28,546 nt of DNA. It comes from an uncultured Alistipes sp. GTDB taxonomy: Bacteria; Bacteroidota; Bacteroidia; Bacteroidales; Rikenellaceae. Location: assembly GCA_900770585.1 (NCBI GenBank), contig CAAGKW010000172.1, forward strand, positions 1-28,546. The letters run 5' to 3'. Position 1 is the stretch's first letter. The number at the start of each line of letters is the position of its first letter. This document shows positions 15,768 to 24,011 of the stretch, in pieces. The notes under the pieces are model-generated. The model had not been told where the DNA came from, ran no database searches, and worked only from the letters and a program-made list of their open reading frames with translations. The translations under genes were made by a program, and so were the position numbers.

Positions 15768-16793
15768 CTATCGCTTCATCACCTCCTGCTGCCACTTCCA
15801 CGCCGCAGCGAGAGTTTCGTCGAGCGAACGTTCGGCTCGCCAACCCAATTCGTTGTTAGCCAACGTCGTATCGGCCCAACTCAAAACAACATCGCCCGCA
15901 CGTCGAGGCGCAATGCGATAGTTGAGTTTGAGGTTATTGACGCGCTCGAAGGCACGCACCAGCTCCAACACCGACACGCCACGTCCCGTACCGACGTTGA
16001 AGATCTCGAAGTTCTCCTTGTTGCGACCCTCGATCATACGACCAATCGCCACCACGTGGGCACGCGCCAGATCGACCACATCGATATAGTCGCGGATACA
16101 CGAGCCGTCGGGGGTATCGTAGTCGTCACCAAAGACACTCAGGCACTCGCGGATACCCGCCGCCGTCTGGGTGATGTAGGGAACAAGGTTCTGGGGCACA
16201 CCGCGCGGCAACTCACCAATCAGTGCCGAGGGATGCGAACCGAAGGGGTTGAAATAGCGCAACGCAATACCGTGCAACGAACCGCCCGCCGCAGCGATCG
16301 TATCGCGCAGGATATCTTCGCACATCTGCTTGGTGTTGCCATAGGGCGAGGTGGCGGGCTTGCGGGGCGACTGCTCGGTCACGGGCAGCACGTCCGCCTC
16401 GCCATAAACCGTTGCCGACGACGAGAAGACGATATTCGGGCAATTATATTCACCGGCCAACTCCAACAGATTGACGAACGAGAAGATATTGTTGTGATAG
16501 TACTTCAACGGTTTCTCGACCGATTCACCCACCGCCTTCGAGGCTGCGAAGTGGATCACGGCATCGAAGCGATACTTGCGGAACACCTGCTCGAAGGCCT
16601 CGCGGTCGCAGCAATCGATCTTCTCGAAGGGGATCTCCACGCCCGTAATACGGCGCACACCCTCGACAGCCAGCTCATCCGAGTTCGACAAATTATCCAC
16701 CAACACCACGTCGTAACCCGCCTCGACGAGTTCGACAGCCGTATGCGAGCCGATATATCCGGCACCGCCCGTAACCAAAACGCAACGTTTCAT
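15768..16793 (-). CDS. galE: UDP-glucose 4-epimerase
   Basis: GalE interconverts UDP-glucose and UDP-galactose, in the Leloir pathway and for surface polysaccharide precursors. The 341 residues show the NAD-binding VTGGAGYIGSH at 7-17, the FAASKAVGESV segment, SSSATVYG at 124-131 with the catalytic Ser/Thr position, and the active-site pair YGNTK (Tyr151, Lys155) of the short-chain dehydrogenase fold. GDDYDTPDGSCIRDYIDV near 215-235 is a further GalE signature. The ATG at 16793 (another directly before it at 16796) is used because the frame further upstream, to 16859, precedes the Rossmann start and covers the promoter. It is monocistronic, with a TATCTTTG promoter and a clear terminator. Confidence 0.97.
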   Translation of the reverse strand: MKRCVLVTGGAGYIGSHTAVELVEAGYDVVLVDNLSNSDELAVEGVRRITGVEIPFEKIDCCDREAFEQVFRKYRFDAVIHFAASKAVGESVEKPLKYYHNNIFSFVNLLELAGEYNCPNIVFSSSATVYGEADVLPVTEQSPRKPATSPYGNTKQMCEDILRDTIAAAGGSLHGIALRYFNPFGSHPSALIGELPRGVPQNLVPYITQTAAGIRECLSVFGDDYDTPDGSCIRDYIDVVDLARAHVVAIGRMIEGRNKENFEIFNVGTGRGVSVLELVRAFERVNNLKLNYRIAPRRAGDVVLSWADTTLANNELGWRAERSLDETLAAAWKWQQEVMKR

Positions 16794-16827
16794 CATAGTT
16801 CGAAAAAAGTATTCTGAATACAACATA

Positions 16828-16835
16828 CAAAGATA
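16828..16835 (-). promoter_or_regulatory. -7 promoter element of galE
   Basis: The minus strand reads TATCTTTG, an exact TAnnTTTG match, 34 bp before the galE ATG, in the 217-bp divergent region 16797-17013 shared with natA. The rest of that region is AT-rich with no other motif that I can support. Confidence 0.55.
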
Positions 16836-16974
16836 GCGATATTTTGGCGAAAAGGACACTCATCGCCCCGATGCACGAACGAAAAACTAAAAAAATCGCT
16901 ACGACTTTTCGTTTTTCGATAAATTAATATTGTTTTTCGCACACAGCGCAGTACCAAATCACAATAAAATTTAT

Positions 16975-16982
16975 AACTTTGT
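16975..16982 (+). promoter_or_regulatory. -7 promoter element of natA-natB
   Basis: TAACTTTG matches TAnnTTTG and lies 31 bp before the natA ATG. A TTTTTCG stretch further upstream is not a convincing -33 partner. Confidence 0.55.
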
Positions 16983-17013
16983 ACCAATTAATATACTACT
17001 TACAGCAACATCT

Positions 17014-17955
17014 ATGGATTTACTTCGCATTGAACACGTCACCAAACGCTATGCCGAGCATACGGCATTGAACGACGTTTCGCTCTCGATCCCCCGAGGG
17101 AGTGTCTACGGTCTGCTCGGCCCCAATGGCGCGGGTAAGACTACGCTGATTCGTATCATCAATCGAATCATTATGGCTGACGAGGGTACGGTGCTGCTCA
17201 ACGGCAAGCCAATGACCCAGCAAGACGTCTATCGAATCGGATATATGCCCGAAGAGCGCGGTCTATATAAGAAAATGAAGGTCAGCGACCAAGCAATCTA
17301 CTTCGCCCGACTGAAAGGTCTGTCACATCGCGAGGCAACCACCCGACTCAAAGAGTGGTTCATCCGTTTCGGTATTCAGGATTGGTGGAACAAGAAGGTC
17401 GAGGATCTGAGCAAGGGTATGGCTCAGAAGGTGCAGTTCATCGTGACGGTGCTGCACAAACCCGAACTGCTGATCTTCGACGAGCCTTTCTCGGGTTTCG
17501 ATCCGATCAACGCCAACCTGATGAAGCAGGAGATTATGCGCCTGCGCGACGAGGGTGCCACGATCATCTTTTCGACCCACAATATGTCGAGTGTCGAGGA
17601 GATTTGCGACCATATCACACTGATTAACAAATCGGAAAACATTCTGAGCGGTCGCCTCGACGAGGTACGCCACCGCCACGGCAACAACATCTTCGAGGTC
17701 GATTTCCGAGGCGAGCGCGAGGCTCTGATCGGGGCTCTCGACTCGCGCTGCACGTTGCTCGACGACGGCACTGCGGCCGAGGGCATCTACAACCAGGTGA
17801 AGATCCACGTCGAGAACGACAGCGATGTACGTGGGGTGATCTCGTTGATCAACCAGAGTGTCGAGTTGCGCTCGTTCCGCGAGATCATTCCGAGTATGAA
17901 CGATATATTTATCAAGGCCGTAGCAGGCCAGCTTAAAACCGTAGAGGAGAAATAG
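17014..17955 (+). CDS. ABC exporter ATP-binding protein (NatA-like)
   Basis: The 313-residue ATPase powers the membrane partner encoded next. Walker A is GPNGAGKT (36-43), the signature is LSKGM (132-136) and Walker B with the catalytic glutamate is LLIFDE (152-157), followed by the switch histidine in FSTHNMSS. The last 90 residues form the C-terminal DUF4162-type domain seen in NatA/BcrA-like exporters. The ATG at 17014 is preferred; the frame is open back to 16930, but that part covers the promoter and lies before the first conserved strand. Only two bases separate it from natB, so they form one operon. Members of this group export sodium, antibiotics or unknown solutes; the substrate cannot be read from the sequence. 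Confidence 0.93.
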   Translation: MDLLRIEHVTKRYAEHTALNDVSLSIPRGSVYGLLGPNGAGKTTLIRIINRIIMADEGTVLLNGKPMTQQDVYRIGYMPEERGLYKKMKVSDQAIYFARLKGLSHREATTRLKEWFIRFGIQDWWNKKVEDLSKGMAQKVQFIVTVLHKPELLIFDEPFSGFDPINANLMKQEIMRLRDEGATIIFSTHNMSSVEEICDHITLINKSENILSGRLDEVRHRHGNNIFEVDFRGEREALIGALDSRCTLLDDGTAAEGIYNQVKIHVENDSDVRGVISLINQSVELRSFREIIPSMNDIFIKAVAGQLKTVEEK

Positions 17956-17957
17956 TT

Positions 17958-19289
17958 ATGTCGGCAATTGGCATTATTATAGGTCGCGAATTTCGCGAGC
18001 GCGTGATGAAGAAGAGCTTCATCATCTCGACCATCTTGACCCCGCTGCTGATGGTGGGCATTATGGTCGGTACGTCGTTCATTATGGCAACCAACGTCGG
18101 TGAGGCCAAGCGCATTGCGGTGGTCGATCGCAGTGGAGTGATCGCCGAGTCGCTCACCTCGACCGAGGTGATTGCATACGAGCCTACCACGCGCACCCCC
18201 GAGGAGTTGCGCGCGGAGCAGAGCGATGAGCAGATGTACGGTTTTCTGGTGATCGGCGAGGATATCATCGACAACCCCTCGAACGTATCGCTCTACTCCT
18301 ATTCGACCTCGACGATGGACGTCGAGAGCTCGATTGCGCGCGATATCGAGGAGGTCATCGAACAGCACCGTTTGAAGGCATACGATATCGAGAACCTGCC
18401 CCAGATTATGGAGGAGGTCGAGGCCGACGTTACGCTGCGCAGCTACAAGCTGGGTGAGGAGGACGAAGATGATAAGGAGAGTTCGAGCGTGCTGGCGTTC
18501 GGTCTGGCCTATATCTTTGGTTTTGTGATGTATATGTTCGTGATCATCTACGGCTCGATGGTGATGCAGGGCGTCATCGAGGAGAAGAGCGGTAAGGTGC
18601 TCGAAGTGATGGTTTCGACCGTACGCCCCTACCAGCTGATGATGGGCAAGATCCTGGGTATCGCCTCGGTTGCGGTGTTGCAGTTCGTCATCTGGATGGT
18701 GATCATCTTTGTCGGAGGCTCGCTGGTGATGCAGTTTATGATGCCGAGCGATCTGGTCGAGAGCGCTGCGGCGATCTCGGCAGGCACAGCCGATATGGCA
18801 GCAATGGAGGGCGCGGGCGTCGATCCCGAGCTGGCCGCGATGTTGGCAAATGCCACCGATGTGGGCTTCCTCTTGCGCTTCTTTGGTAGCTTCCTGCTCT
18901 ACTTCCTGGGCGGTTATCTGCTCTATGCTGCGATGTTTGCGGCGGTGGGTAGCGCGGTCGACAATGTGCAGGACGCACAGCAGTTCCAGACCCCGATCAC
19001 GATGCCGATCATTATCGGTCTGGTGGTGATGATGTTTGCGATGAAGGAGCCCCACGCACCGCTGTCGGTGTGGTGCAGTATGATCCCGTTCACCTCACCC
19101 ATCGTGATGATGGCACGACTGCCGTTCGATGTGCCGATGTGGGAGCTGTTGCTGTCGCTGGCAATTCTGGCCGCAACGTTCATACTGATGGTGTGGATCG
19201 CTGCGAAGATCTATCGCATCGGTATCTTTATGCACGGTCGCAAACCGTCGTATAAGGAGTTGTGGCAGTGGATCCGAATGAAGGACTAA
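17958..19289 (+). CDS. ABC-2 type exporter permease (NatB-like)
   Basis: The 443-residue membrane partner of the preceding ATPase. A cytoplasmic start (IGREFRERVMKKSF) leads to a first hydrophobic helix (about 20-44). A soluble extracytoplasmic domain follows to about residue 172, then five or so further helices from about 173 to 420. The segment GVIEEKSGKVLEVMVSTVRP (about 200-219) is the conserved coupling region of ABC-2 permeases such as NatB. A small acidic/alanine-rich insert (about 268-298) lies between two of the helices. A GAGGAG run about 11 bp before the ATG lies inside the end of natA. The gene ends in a terminator at 19316-19344. Confidence 0.92.
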   Translation: MSAIGIIIGREFRERVMKKSFIISTILTPLLMVGIMVGTSFIMATNVGEAKRIAVVDRSGVIAESLTSTEVIAYEPTTRTPEELRAEQSDEQMYGFLVIGEDIIDNPSNVSLYSYSTSTMDVESSIARDIEEVIEQHRLKAYDIENLPQIMEEVEADVTLRSYKLGEEDEDDKESSSVLAFGLAYIFGFVMYMFVIIYGSMVMQGVIEEKSGKVLEVMVSTVRPYQLMMGKILGIASVAVLQFVIWMVIIFVGGSLVMQFMMPSDLVESAAAISAGTADMAAMEGAGVDPELAAMLANATDVGFLLRFFGSFLLYFLGGYLLYAAMFAAVGSAVDNVQDAQQFQTPITMPIIIGLVVMMFAMKEPHAPLSVWCSMIPFTSPIVMMARLPFDVPMWELLLSLAILAATFILMVWIAAKIYRIGIFMHGRKPSYKELWQWIRMKD

Positions 19290-19315
19290 AGCACTGACTT
19301 ACAGATTTATAATTC

Positions 19316-19344
19316 AAGCCGTACCTTTCGGGGTGCGGCTTTTT
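19316..19344 (+). terminator. Terminator after natB
   Basis: A 10-bp stem (AAGCCGTACC with GGTGCGGCTT, one T-G pair) closes a TTTCGG loop and runs into TTT. It lies between two convergent genes, natB and the DHOD-like gene, and may serve both strands. Confidence 0.8.
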
Positions 19345-19377
19345 CAATTCACAATTTACAATTCGGCATAGCGTAAT

Positions 19378-20361
19378 CTACCCCTTCGGGAAGTAGCGCA
19401 TATATTGCGTTCGGAGCAGAAGGTCATCCTCGCTGTTGGGAGGCTCGGCCACACGCCCACGAAACTCCTCGATCGTGCGGAATCCGTGTTCGCGACCCCA
19501 AGCGTTGATAGCCTGATTGATCTCATTAATCGCCTCATAACCACCTTTTTGGATCGCCGTGCAGACCTGCACCGCCCGCGCACCGCACAACAGTGCCTTC
19601 ACCGCCTCCACGCCACTATGCACTCCCGTCGAAACCGCCACATCGACCTGCGGCACCACGCGCGTGCAGAGCGCAACCCACCGCAACGAATTGCGCAACT
19701 CGACCACCTCGCTGAATGGGCTCGACGCCTTGAAATTGAGCGAATCGGTATCGACATCGGGCTCGAATGGTCGATTGTGGAGCACCACGCCCCGCGCCCC
19801 GACGCCCCACAGACGGTCGACCACGTTGATCGGCGCGGTCAGTCGCAGCGGCAGTTTGACCGACACGGGGATCTTCACCGCCGCGCAGATCCTCCGCACC
19901 ACATATTGGTACTCCTCCTCGATCTGCTCGGAGCGAACGTGGCGATCGGTTGCGAGGGTGAAGAGGTTGATTTCCAGCGCATCAGCCCCTGCCGTCGCAA
20001 GCTCCTTGGCATAGTCGATCCACCGCGCACCGGCACCGATACAGTTGATGCTGGCGATGATCGGGACCGAAGTTTGCGCCTTCGCGTCGGTCACCAAACG
20101 CAGAAAACGCCCGCGATAATCTTCGCCCACGTAGTGTTGCAGGTAGTCGTCCGTGTCGCCAAAAGGCGAGGTCCCAAACCCCGCGAGGTGGTCGGCCTGA
20201 CCGATGATCTGCTCCTCGAAGATCGATTTGAGCACCACCGCGCCCGCACCCGCCTCCGACGCCGCGCGAACCCCCTCGATGTCGGAGGTGAAAGGCGAGC
20301 TGGCAACAACCACAGGCGACGAAAGTTGCAAGCCGAGATATGAGGTGTGTATATGTTTCAT
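19378..20361 (-). CDS. Dihydroorotate dehydrogenase-like flavoprotein
   Basis: A 327-residue TIM-barrel protein of the dihydroorotate dehydrogenase family. It has the FMN-site features SSPFTSD near 21-27, ASINCIG (103-109), GADALEINLF (125-134), PVSVKLP (165-171), VVLHNRP (192-198) and the phosphate-binding STGVHSG and CGARAVQVCT (244-268). In true class 1A enzymes the loop after the EIN strand reads SCPN and carries the catalytic cysteine; here it reads LFTLATDR, with no cysteine. I therefore doubt that it is the pathway enzyme PyrD; an oxidoreductase with another substrate is more likely. The ATG at 20361 gives MKHIHTSYLGLQLSSPV, the proper N-terminus. It stands alone, 259 bp downstream of the PPTase operon terminator, behind a hairpin-rich leader. 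Confidence 0.88.
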   Translation of the reverse strand: MKHIHTSYLGLQLSSPVVVASSPFTSDIEGVRAASEAGAGAVVLKSIFEEQIIGQADHLAGFGTSPFGDTDDYLQHYVGEDYRGRFLRLVTDAKAQTSVPIIASINCIGAGARWIDYAKELATAGADALEINLFTLATDRHVRSEQIEEEYQYVVRRICAAVKIPVSVKLPLRLTAPINVVDRLWGVGARGVVLHNRPFEPDVDTDSLNFKASSPFSEVVELRNSLRWVALCTRVVPQVDVAVSTGVHSGVEAVKALLCGARAVQVCTAIQKGGYEAINEINQAINAWGREHGFRTIEEFRGRVAEPPNSEDDLLLRTQYMRYFPKG

Positions 20362-20412
20362 AGTTCTAAGATATTGACGTTTACGCTGTTCGACAACGGG
20401 CCGAGCCACAAA

Positions 20413-20605
20413 ATTGGCGTTGCACACACGCACAACGCCAATCGAAAAAGTAAAAGTATCGGAAAAAGAGAGTGCCCATTTTGCCGTCTGATGAACGCCC
20501 GTTTGCGACCTCGGTGTGCGATGCCGAGGTGCTTGCGTTCAGCCTACGAACTTGCAAATTGAGTGCCAAATCCCGTGGCCGACAAACCGTGATTTGGCGC
20601 AACTC
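20413..20605 (-). other. Hairpin-rich non-coding stretch upstream of the DHOD-like gene (possible structured leader or small RNA)
   Basis: The 259 bp between the operon terminator and the DHOD-like start hold no convincing gene but several inverted repeats: 20413-20442 (10-bp perfect stem ATTGGCGTTG/CAACGCCAAT), 20508-20530 (7-bp stem ACCTCGG/CCGAGGT), and 20561-20605 (GCCAAATC/GATTTGGC, continued by GAGT/ACTC across a 3-nt bulge). On the minus strand the stem nearest the gene is followed by TTTTG, so it could be an attenuator 51 bp before the ATG. It may alternatively hold a small RNA or decayed repeats. I recognise no known riboswitch. Confidence 0.4.
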
Positions 20606-20620
20606 ACCGCGCCCGAAAAC

Positions 20621-20647
20621 AAAAAAAAGCGAACCGCCTTGGCTCGC
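20621..20647 (-). terminator. Terminator of the murG-ftsZ-gldE-PPTase operon
   Basis: On the minus strand, GCGAGCC and GGTTCGC (one mismatch) pair around a short loop and are followed by eight T residues (A tract 20621-20628 on the plus strand). It begins three bases after the PPTase stop codon. Confidence 0.88.
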
Positions 20648-20650
20648 CTA

Positions 20651-21283
20651 TTAGATGAATATGAAATGCTCGTCCGAAGTGGGCGAAATCGCCACAAGTA
20701 TCGCTCCGTCAAGCTGTTGGATCACACCTCCGAGTGGCACTCCGAAGGCCGAGCCGCGCACGCTGTCACTCTCGAAATCGACCTCGGTGAGCTGTAAATC
20801 GCGACAAAAATCGACACCCTCGCGCCCCACGCATTTGAACATCGCCTCCTTGGCGCACCACACAGCCGCACGGAAACGCTCATCGTCGACGGTCGGCAGT
20901 TGTCGTTCGGCAGGGCTAATATACTTATTTTCAACTCGTTCGAAGTTGCGATCAAGTTGCTCGATATCAATTCCGCAACGCCCCTGCCACGAGCGGGCCA
21001 GAGCCACAAACCTCCGCGAATGAGTGACCGAAATCGACCCCTCCAAACCCTCAAACAGAGGCTCGCCCGACGGTGCGTATGCCACACGCAGGGCCCGCTC
21101 ACCGACGCCCCAACGCTCGGCCCGTTCGCGCAACAACGCACGCCACGCCACCCACTCGCGACGACGATTGGCCGCAAGTGTCGCTGCGTAGGCACGTTCG
21201 TCCTCGGCGAGCGACTCGAACAGCCTCTGTTCGTCGCTCGGAATTTCGCGCACGACAACCTCTATCGGATTTACAATCAGCAT
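20651..21283 (-). CDS. 4'-phosphopantetheinyl transferase (Sfp type)
   Basis: The enzyme moves the phosphopantetheine arm of coenzyme A onto carrier proteins. The 210-residue protein has the SVTHS segment near 84-88, CGIDIEQLDRNFERV (about 103-117), where Asp and Glu bind magnesium, and the paired motif WCAKEAMFKCVG (about 142-153) with the third acidic ligand. Length and motif spacing fit the Sfp/AcpT group. It is the last gene of the operon, 11 bp behind gldE; a gldE-PPTase pair is known from other Bacteroidota. No carrier protein or synthase is nearby, so its client may simply be the fatty-acid acyl carrier protein. Confidence 0.92.
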   Translation of the reverse strand: MLIVNPIEVVVREIPSDEQRLFESLAEDERAYAATLAANRRREWVAWRALLRERAERWGVGERALRVAYAPSGEPLFEGLEGSISVTHSRRFVALARSWQGRCGIDIEQLDRNFERVENKYISPAERQLPTVDDERFRAAVWCAKEAMFKCVGREGVDFCRDLQLTEVDFESDSVRGSAFGVPLGGVIQQLDGAILVAISPTSDEHFIFI

Positions 21284-21294
21284 TTTACGTCGGG

Positions 21295-22596
21295 TTAGGC
21301 GATCTTCTCGACACGGATCTTATCCACGCGACGACCGTCGACCGACTTGACCGTCAGGCGCATACCGTGGGTGGTCACCGAGTCGCCCTTTTTGAGCAGT
21401 TCGCGCTTAATTTCGAGCATCAGTCCTGCCATCGTTTCGGCCTCGCCCTTGACCTCCGAAAGCGCGTCCTCGGGCAGTGTCATCACACGCTCGAAATCGC
21501 CGATATGTGTCTTACCGTCAAACAGATACGAACCATCGGGCAACTTCGTATAGAATGTTTCGACATCGTCCATCTCGTCCGAAATCTCGCCCACGATCTC
21601 CTCCAAAATATCCTCCAACGACACCAAACCGAGCGTCGAACCATACTCATCGACCACGATGGCCAGATGTACCTTCGTCGCCTGGAACTCTTCGAGCAGG
21701 TCGTTGATCTTCTTATGCGCGGGCACATAGTAGGGCTGGCGCAGCAACGACACCCATTCGAACGAGTCGTCGTTGTGGATATATGGGATCAGATCCTTGA
21801 CATAGAGCACGCCCTTGATGTTATCGGCGCTCTCCTCATAGACCGGAATACGCGAATATCCCGACTTGATAATATGCTCTTTAACAGCCGAATAGCTCTC
21901 GCTGATCTCGACAGCCACGATGTCGATTCGCGGCTTCATAATCTCCGAAACGTCGGTATTCACGAAGTTGACAATACCCGACAACATCTTGCGCTCCTCC
22001 TGCGTCTGGTCATTCGAGGCCAGGTCGATAGCATTCGACAGCTCGTCCATCGAAAGATTATCGCGCTTGGCGTCGAAGCGGTTGTTGATACCCCTGCCCG
22101 TACGCACAAGCACCATCGCCAACGGTTTGACGAGAGTATTGAGCACCGAGAGCGGCGCCGCAGCAAAGCGAGCCACACGCAACGGATTGGAATTGGCAAG
22201 CACCTTGGGCAGGATCTCGCCACACAACAGCAACAAGAAGGTGACGCAGACCGTCTTGAAGACAAAAGTCCACGTTGCCGACTGGAACACAAACATCAGA
22301 TCGACGATTCGTGCTGAGATAATCGTAATGCAGATATTGACCAAATTGTTGACTATCAGAATTGTAGCCAACAATCTATCGCTTTGGGTCAACAATCGGA
22401 TAATGGTTTCGGAGCTGGGTTGGCGGCTCTCCTTCATCTCGCGGACCTGCTGCGAGGTGAGCGAGAAAAATGCGGTTTCCGACCCCGAAACGAACGCCGA
22501 AACACACAACAACAAAGCCAACACCAGCGCCATTGTGATCACTGATGAAGGCTCAAACTGCCCTAAGGCTATGATTGATAAATATGTAAGTGTCAA
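21295..22596 (-). CDS. gldE: GldE-like CNNM/CBS/CorC-HlyC membrane protein
   Basis: The 433-residue protein has an N-terminal CNNM membrane domain (about 20-180) with SAFVSGSETAFFSLTS at about 33-48 and GEILPKVLAN at about 126-135. A cytosolic CBS pair follows, with VNFVNTDVSEIMKPRIDIVAV at about 210-230 and HLAIVVDEYGSTLGLVSLEDILEEIVGEI at about 310-338. A small CorC/HlyC domain ends the protein. Such proteins act in Mg2+ or cation handling; GldE was named for its role in gliding in Flavobacterium but occurs in non-gliding Bacteroidota. The frame begins at a TTG at 22596; an ATG at 22533 would drop 21 residues and leave the first helix nearly intact. It lies 21 bp behind ftsZ and 11 bp before the PPTase, within the division operon. 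Confidence 0.92.
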   Translation of the reverse strand: MTLTYLSIIALGQFEPSSVITMALVLALLLCVSAFVSGSETAFFSLTSQQVREMKESRQPSSETIIRLLTQSDRLLATILIVNNLVNICITIISARIVDLMFVFQSATWTFVFKTVCVTFLLLLCGEILPKVLANSNPLRVARFAAAPLSVLNTLVKPLAMVLVRTGRGINNRFDAKRDNLSMDELSNAIDLASNDQTQEERKMLSGIVNFVNTDVSEIMKPRIDIVAVEISESYSAVKEHIIKSGYSRIPVYEESADNIKGVLYVKDLIPYIHNDDSFEWVSLLRQPYYVPAHKKINDLLEEFQATKVHLAIVVDEYGSTLGLVSLEDILEEIVGEISDEMDDVETFYTKLPDGSYLFDGKTHIGDFERVMTLPEDALSEVKGEAETMAGLMLEIKRELLKKGDSVTTHGMRLTVKSVDGRRVDKIRVEKIA

Positions 22597-22617
22597 ATCT
22601 TTACAACTTGGTTAATA

Positions 22618-23988
22618 CTATTCGTTTTGCTCCTGCGCGCTGAACAGGTTGCCTTCACTTGATGCTGCGACCTTCGATTTGCTCGGTGTCTTTTCGCTCT
22701 CGTTCAGCAACTTCGTATTTGCGGGCGAGTTCATCACCTGCATCGGCGCCTTGCGACGTACGTATGCGGGAGTGCGCTTCATATCGTCGATCTCCATAAA
22801 GCGATTCTTGCGAGCTCCCAACACCACCGGTGTCATCGGGCGCGGTACCGAAACCGTCGGACGCTTCGCAACACCCGCATCACTCGGACGCGGCGGCAGA
22901 GTGGTCGACGTGGGCACAGCATTAGGCACACCCGCAACCAACGGCGCCCCCTCGCTCATCGCCTCGTCAGCCATCGCATCGCCCTGAGCCTCAAAGCCCG
23001 TAGCCACCACAATGACCTCCAAATCGTCGCCCAACACAGGCTTGGCGCTGTTACCCCAGATGATATTGGCGTCGTGCAGGACTCCATTCTCATCGGTATA
23101 TTTAGCCTCCGACTGGATCACTTCGAGGATCGTCGTCAGCTCGTGGTACATCATATTTTCGCGCTTATCGCAGCTGATATTCAGCAAGATATTCTTAGCG
23201 CCACGGATCGAATTGTGATCCAGCAACGGCGAACGCAACGAGTTACGCGCAGCCGTCTCGGCACGATCCTCACCCGCCGCACGACCAACACCCATATGCG
23301 TGCGACCGCTATTGGTCATCACCTTCGACACATCGGCAAAGTCGATGTTCGTACGCGGGCTCTTGATCGTGATGATCTCGGCAATACCCTTGGCAGCCGA
23401 TGCCAACACATCGTCAGCCAGCGAGAAGGCGTCATCGACGGTCATTCGGCCACCCATAGCCATAATGTTGTCGTTGTTGATAATCAGCAACGAATCGACG
23501 CAGCTCTTCATCTCCTCTATACCCGCCATCGCCTGCTTGTAGCGAATGTGGCCCTCGATTTTCAGCGGCGAGGTGACGATACCTACGGTCAGGATCCCCA
23601 TCTCGCGAGCCGCCTTTGCGATCACGGGCGAGGCACCCGTACCCGTACCACCACCCATACCTGCGGTGATGAAGACCATCTTGGTCGAGTAATTTTCGAA
23701 CATCTGCTTGACCATATCGAGGCTGGTGATTGCAGCGCGGCGACCAACTGCGGGGTCGTTACCTGCGCCCAGACCGTCCTCACCCAGACGAATTTTCAAT
23801 TCGACAGGGCTGATATCGAGAGCCTGCTGGTCGGTATTGCAGACCATAAAATCGACATCTTTGATGCCGAGGTGGAACATATGGTTCACAGCGTTACCGC
23901 CCGCACCTCCGACGCCGATCACCATAATGTGCGACTTCGAGGCCTCAGAGCGCTCTACGTTCAACGAGTTGATTATATCGTTATTCAT
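22618..23988 (-). CDS. ftsZ: Cell division protein FtsZ
   Basis: The tubulin-like GTPase that polymerises into the Z ring and positions the divisome. The 456 residues show the nucleotide-binding start [15 protein letters not shown] (about 23-37), the tubulin signature GGGTGTG (112-118), the T7 loop NIDFAD (214-219) that completes the active site of the next subunit, and the C-terminal subdomain to about 330. A disordered linker (about 335-395) leads to the conserved C-terminal peptide [13 protein letters not shown] (401-413), which binds FtsA. A further 43-residue Ser/Lys/Glu-rich tail follows, so the peptide is not at the very end. The ATG at 23988 is the obvious start. ftsA ends 23 bp upstream. 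Confidence 0.98.
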   Translation of the reverse strand: MNNDIINSLNVERSEASKSHIMVIGVGGAGGNAVNHMFHLGIKDVDFMVCNTDQQALDISPVELKIRLGEDGLGAGNDPAVGRRAAITSLDMVKQMFENYSTKMVFITAGMGGGTGTGASPVIAKAAREMGILTVGIVTSPLKIEGHIRYKQAMAGIEEMKSCVDSLLIINNDNIMAMGGRMTVDDAFSLADDVLASAAKGIAEIITIKSPRTNIDFADVSKVMTNSGRTHMGVGRAAGEDRAETAARNSLRSPLLDHNSIRGAKNILLNISCDKRENMMYHELTTILEVIQSEAKYTDENGVLHDANIIWGNSAKPVLGDDLEVIVVATGFEAQGDAMADEAMSEGAPLVAGVPNAVPTSTTLPPRPSDAGVAKRPTVSVPRPMTPVVLGARKNRFMEIDDMKRTPAYVRRKAPMQVMNSPANTKLLNESEKTPSKSKVAASSEGNLFSAQEQNE

Positions 23989-24011
23989 CGTTCTGTTTCG
24001 GCGTTGCTGGG

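Noticed and set aside
16797..16859. Longer galE start with a 22-residue extension
   Set aside because: The extension precedes the Rossmann strand, is not protein-like and contains the TATCTTTG promoter element. For similar reasons the upstream extensions of natA (16930-17013), the DHOD-like gene (20362-20433), ftsX (8839-8979) and the DUF4270 gene (4055-4195) were not used.
17958..19289. natA-natB as a defence or toxin-immunity system
   Set aside because: No toxin, peptide precursor or regulator is adjacent; the genes look like an ordinary exporter pair.
20381..20602. Short frames in the spacer upstream of the DHOD-like gene
   Set aside because: Their translations are Cys/Arg/Ser-rich without family resemblance and they run across the stem-loops; I treat the stretch as non-coding.
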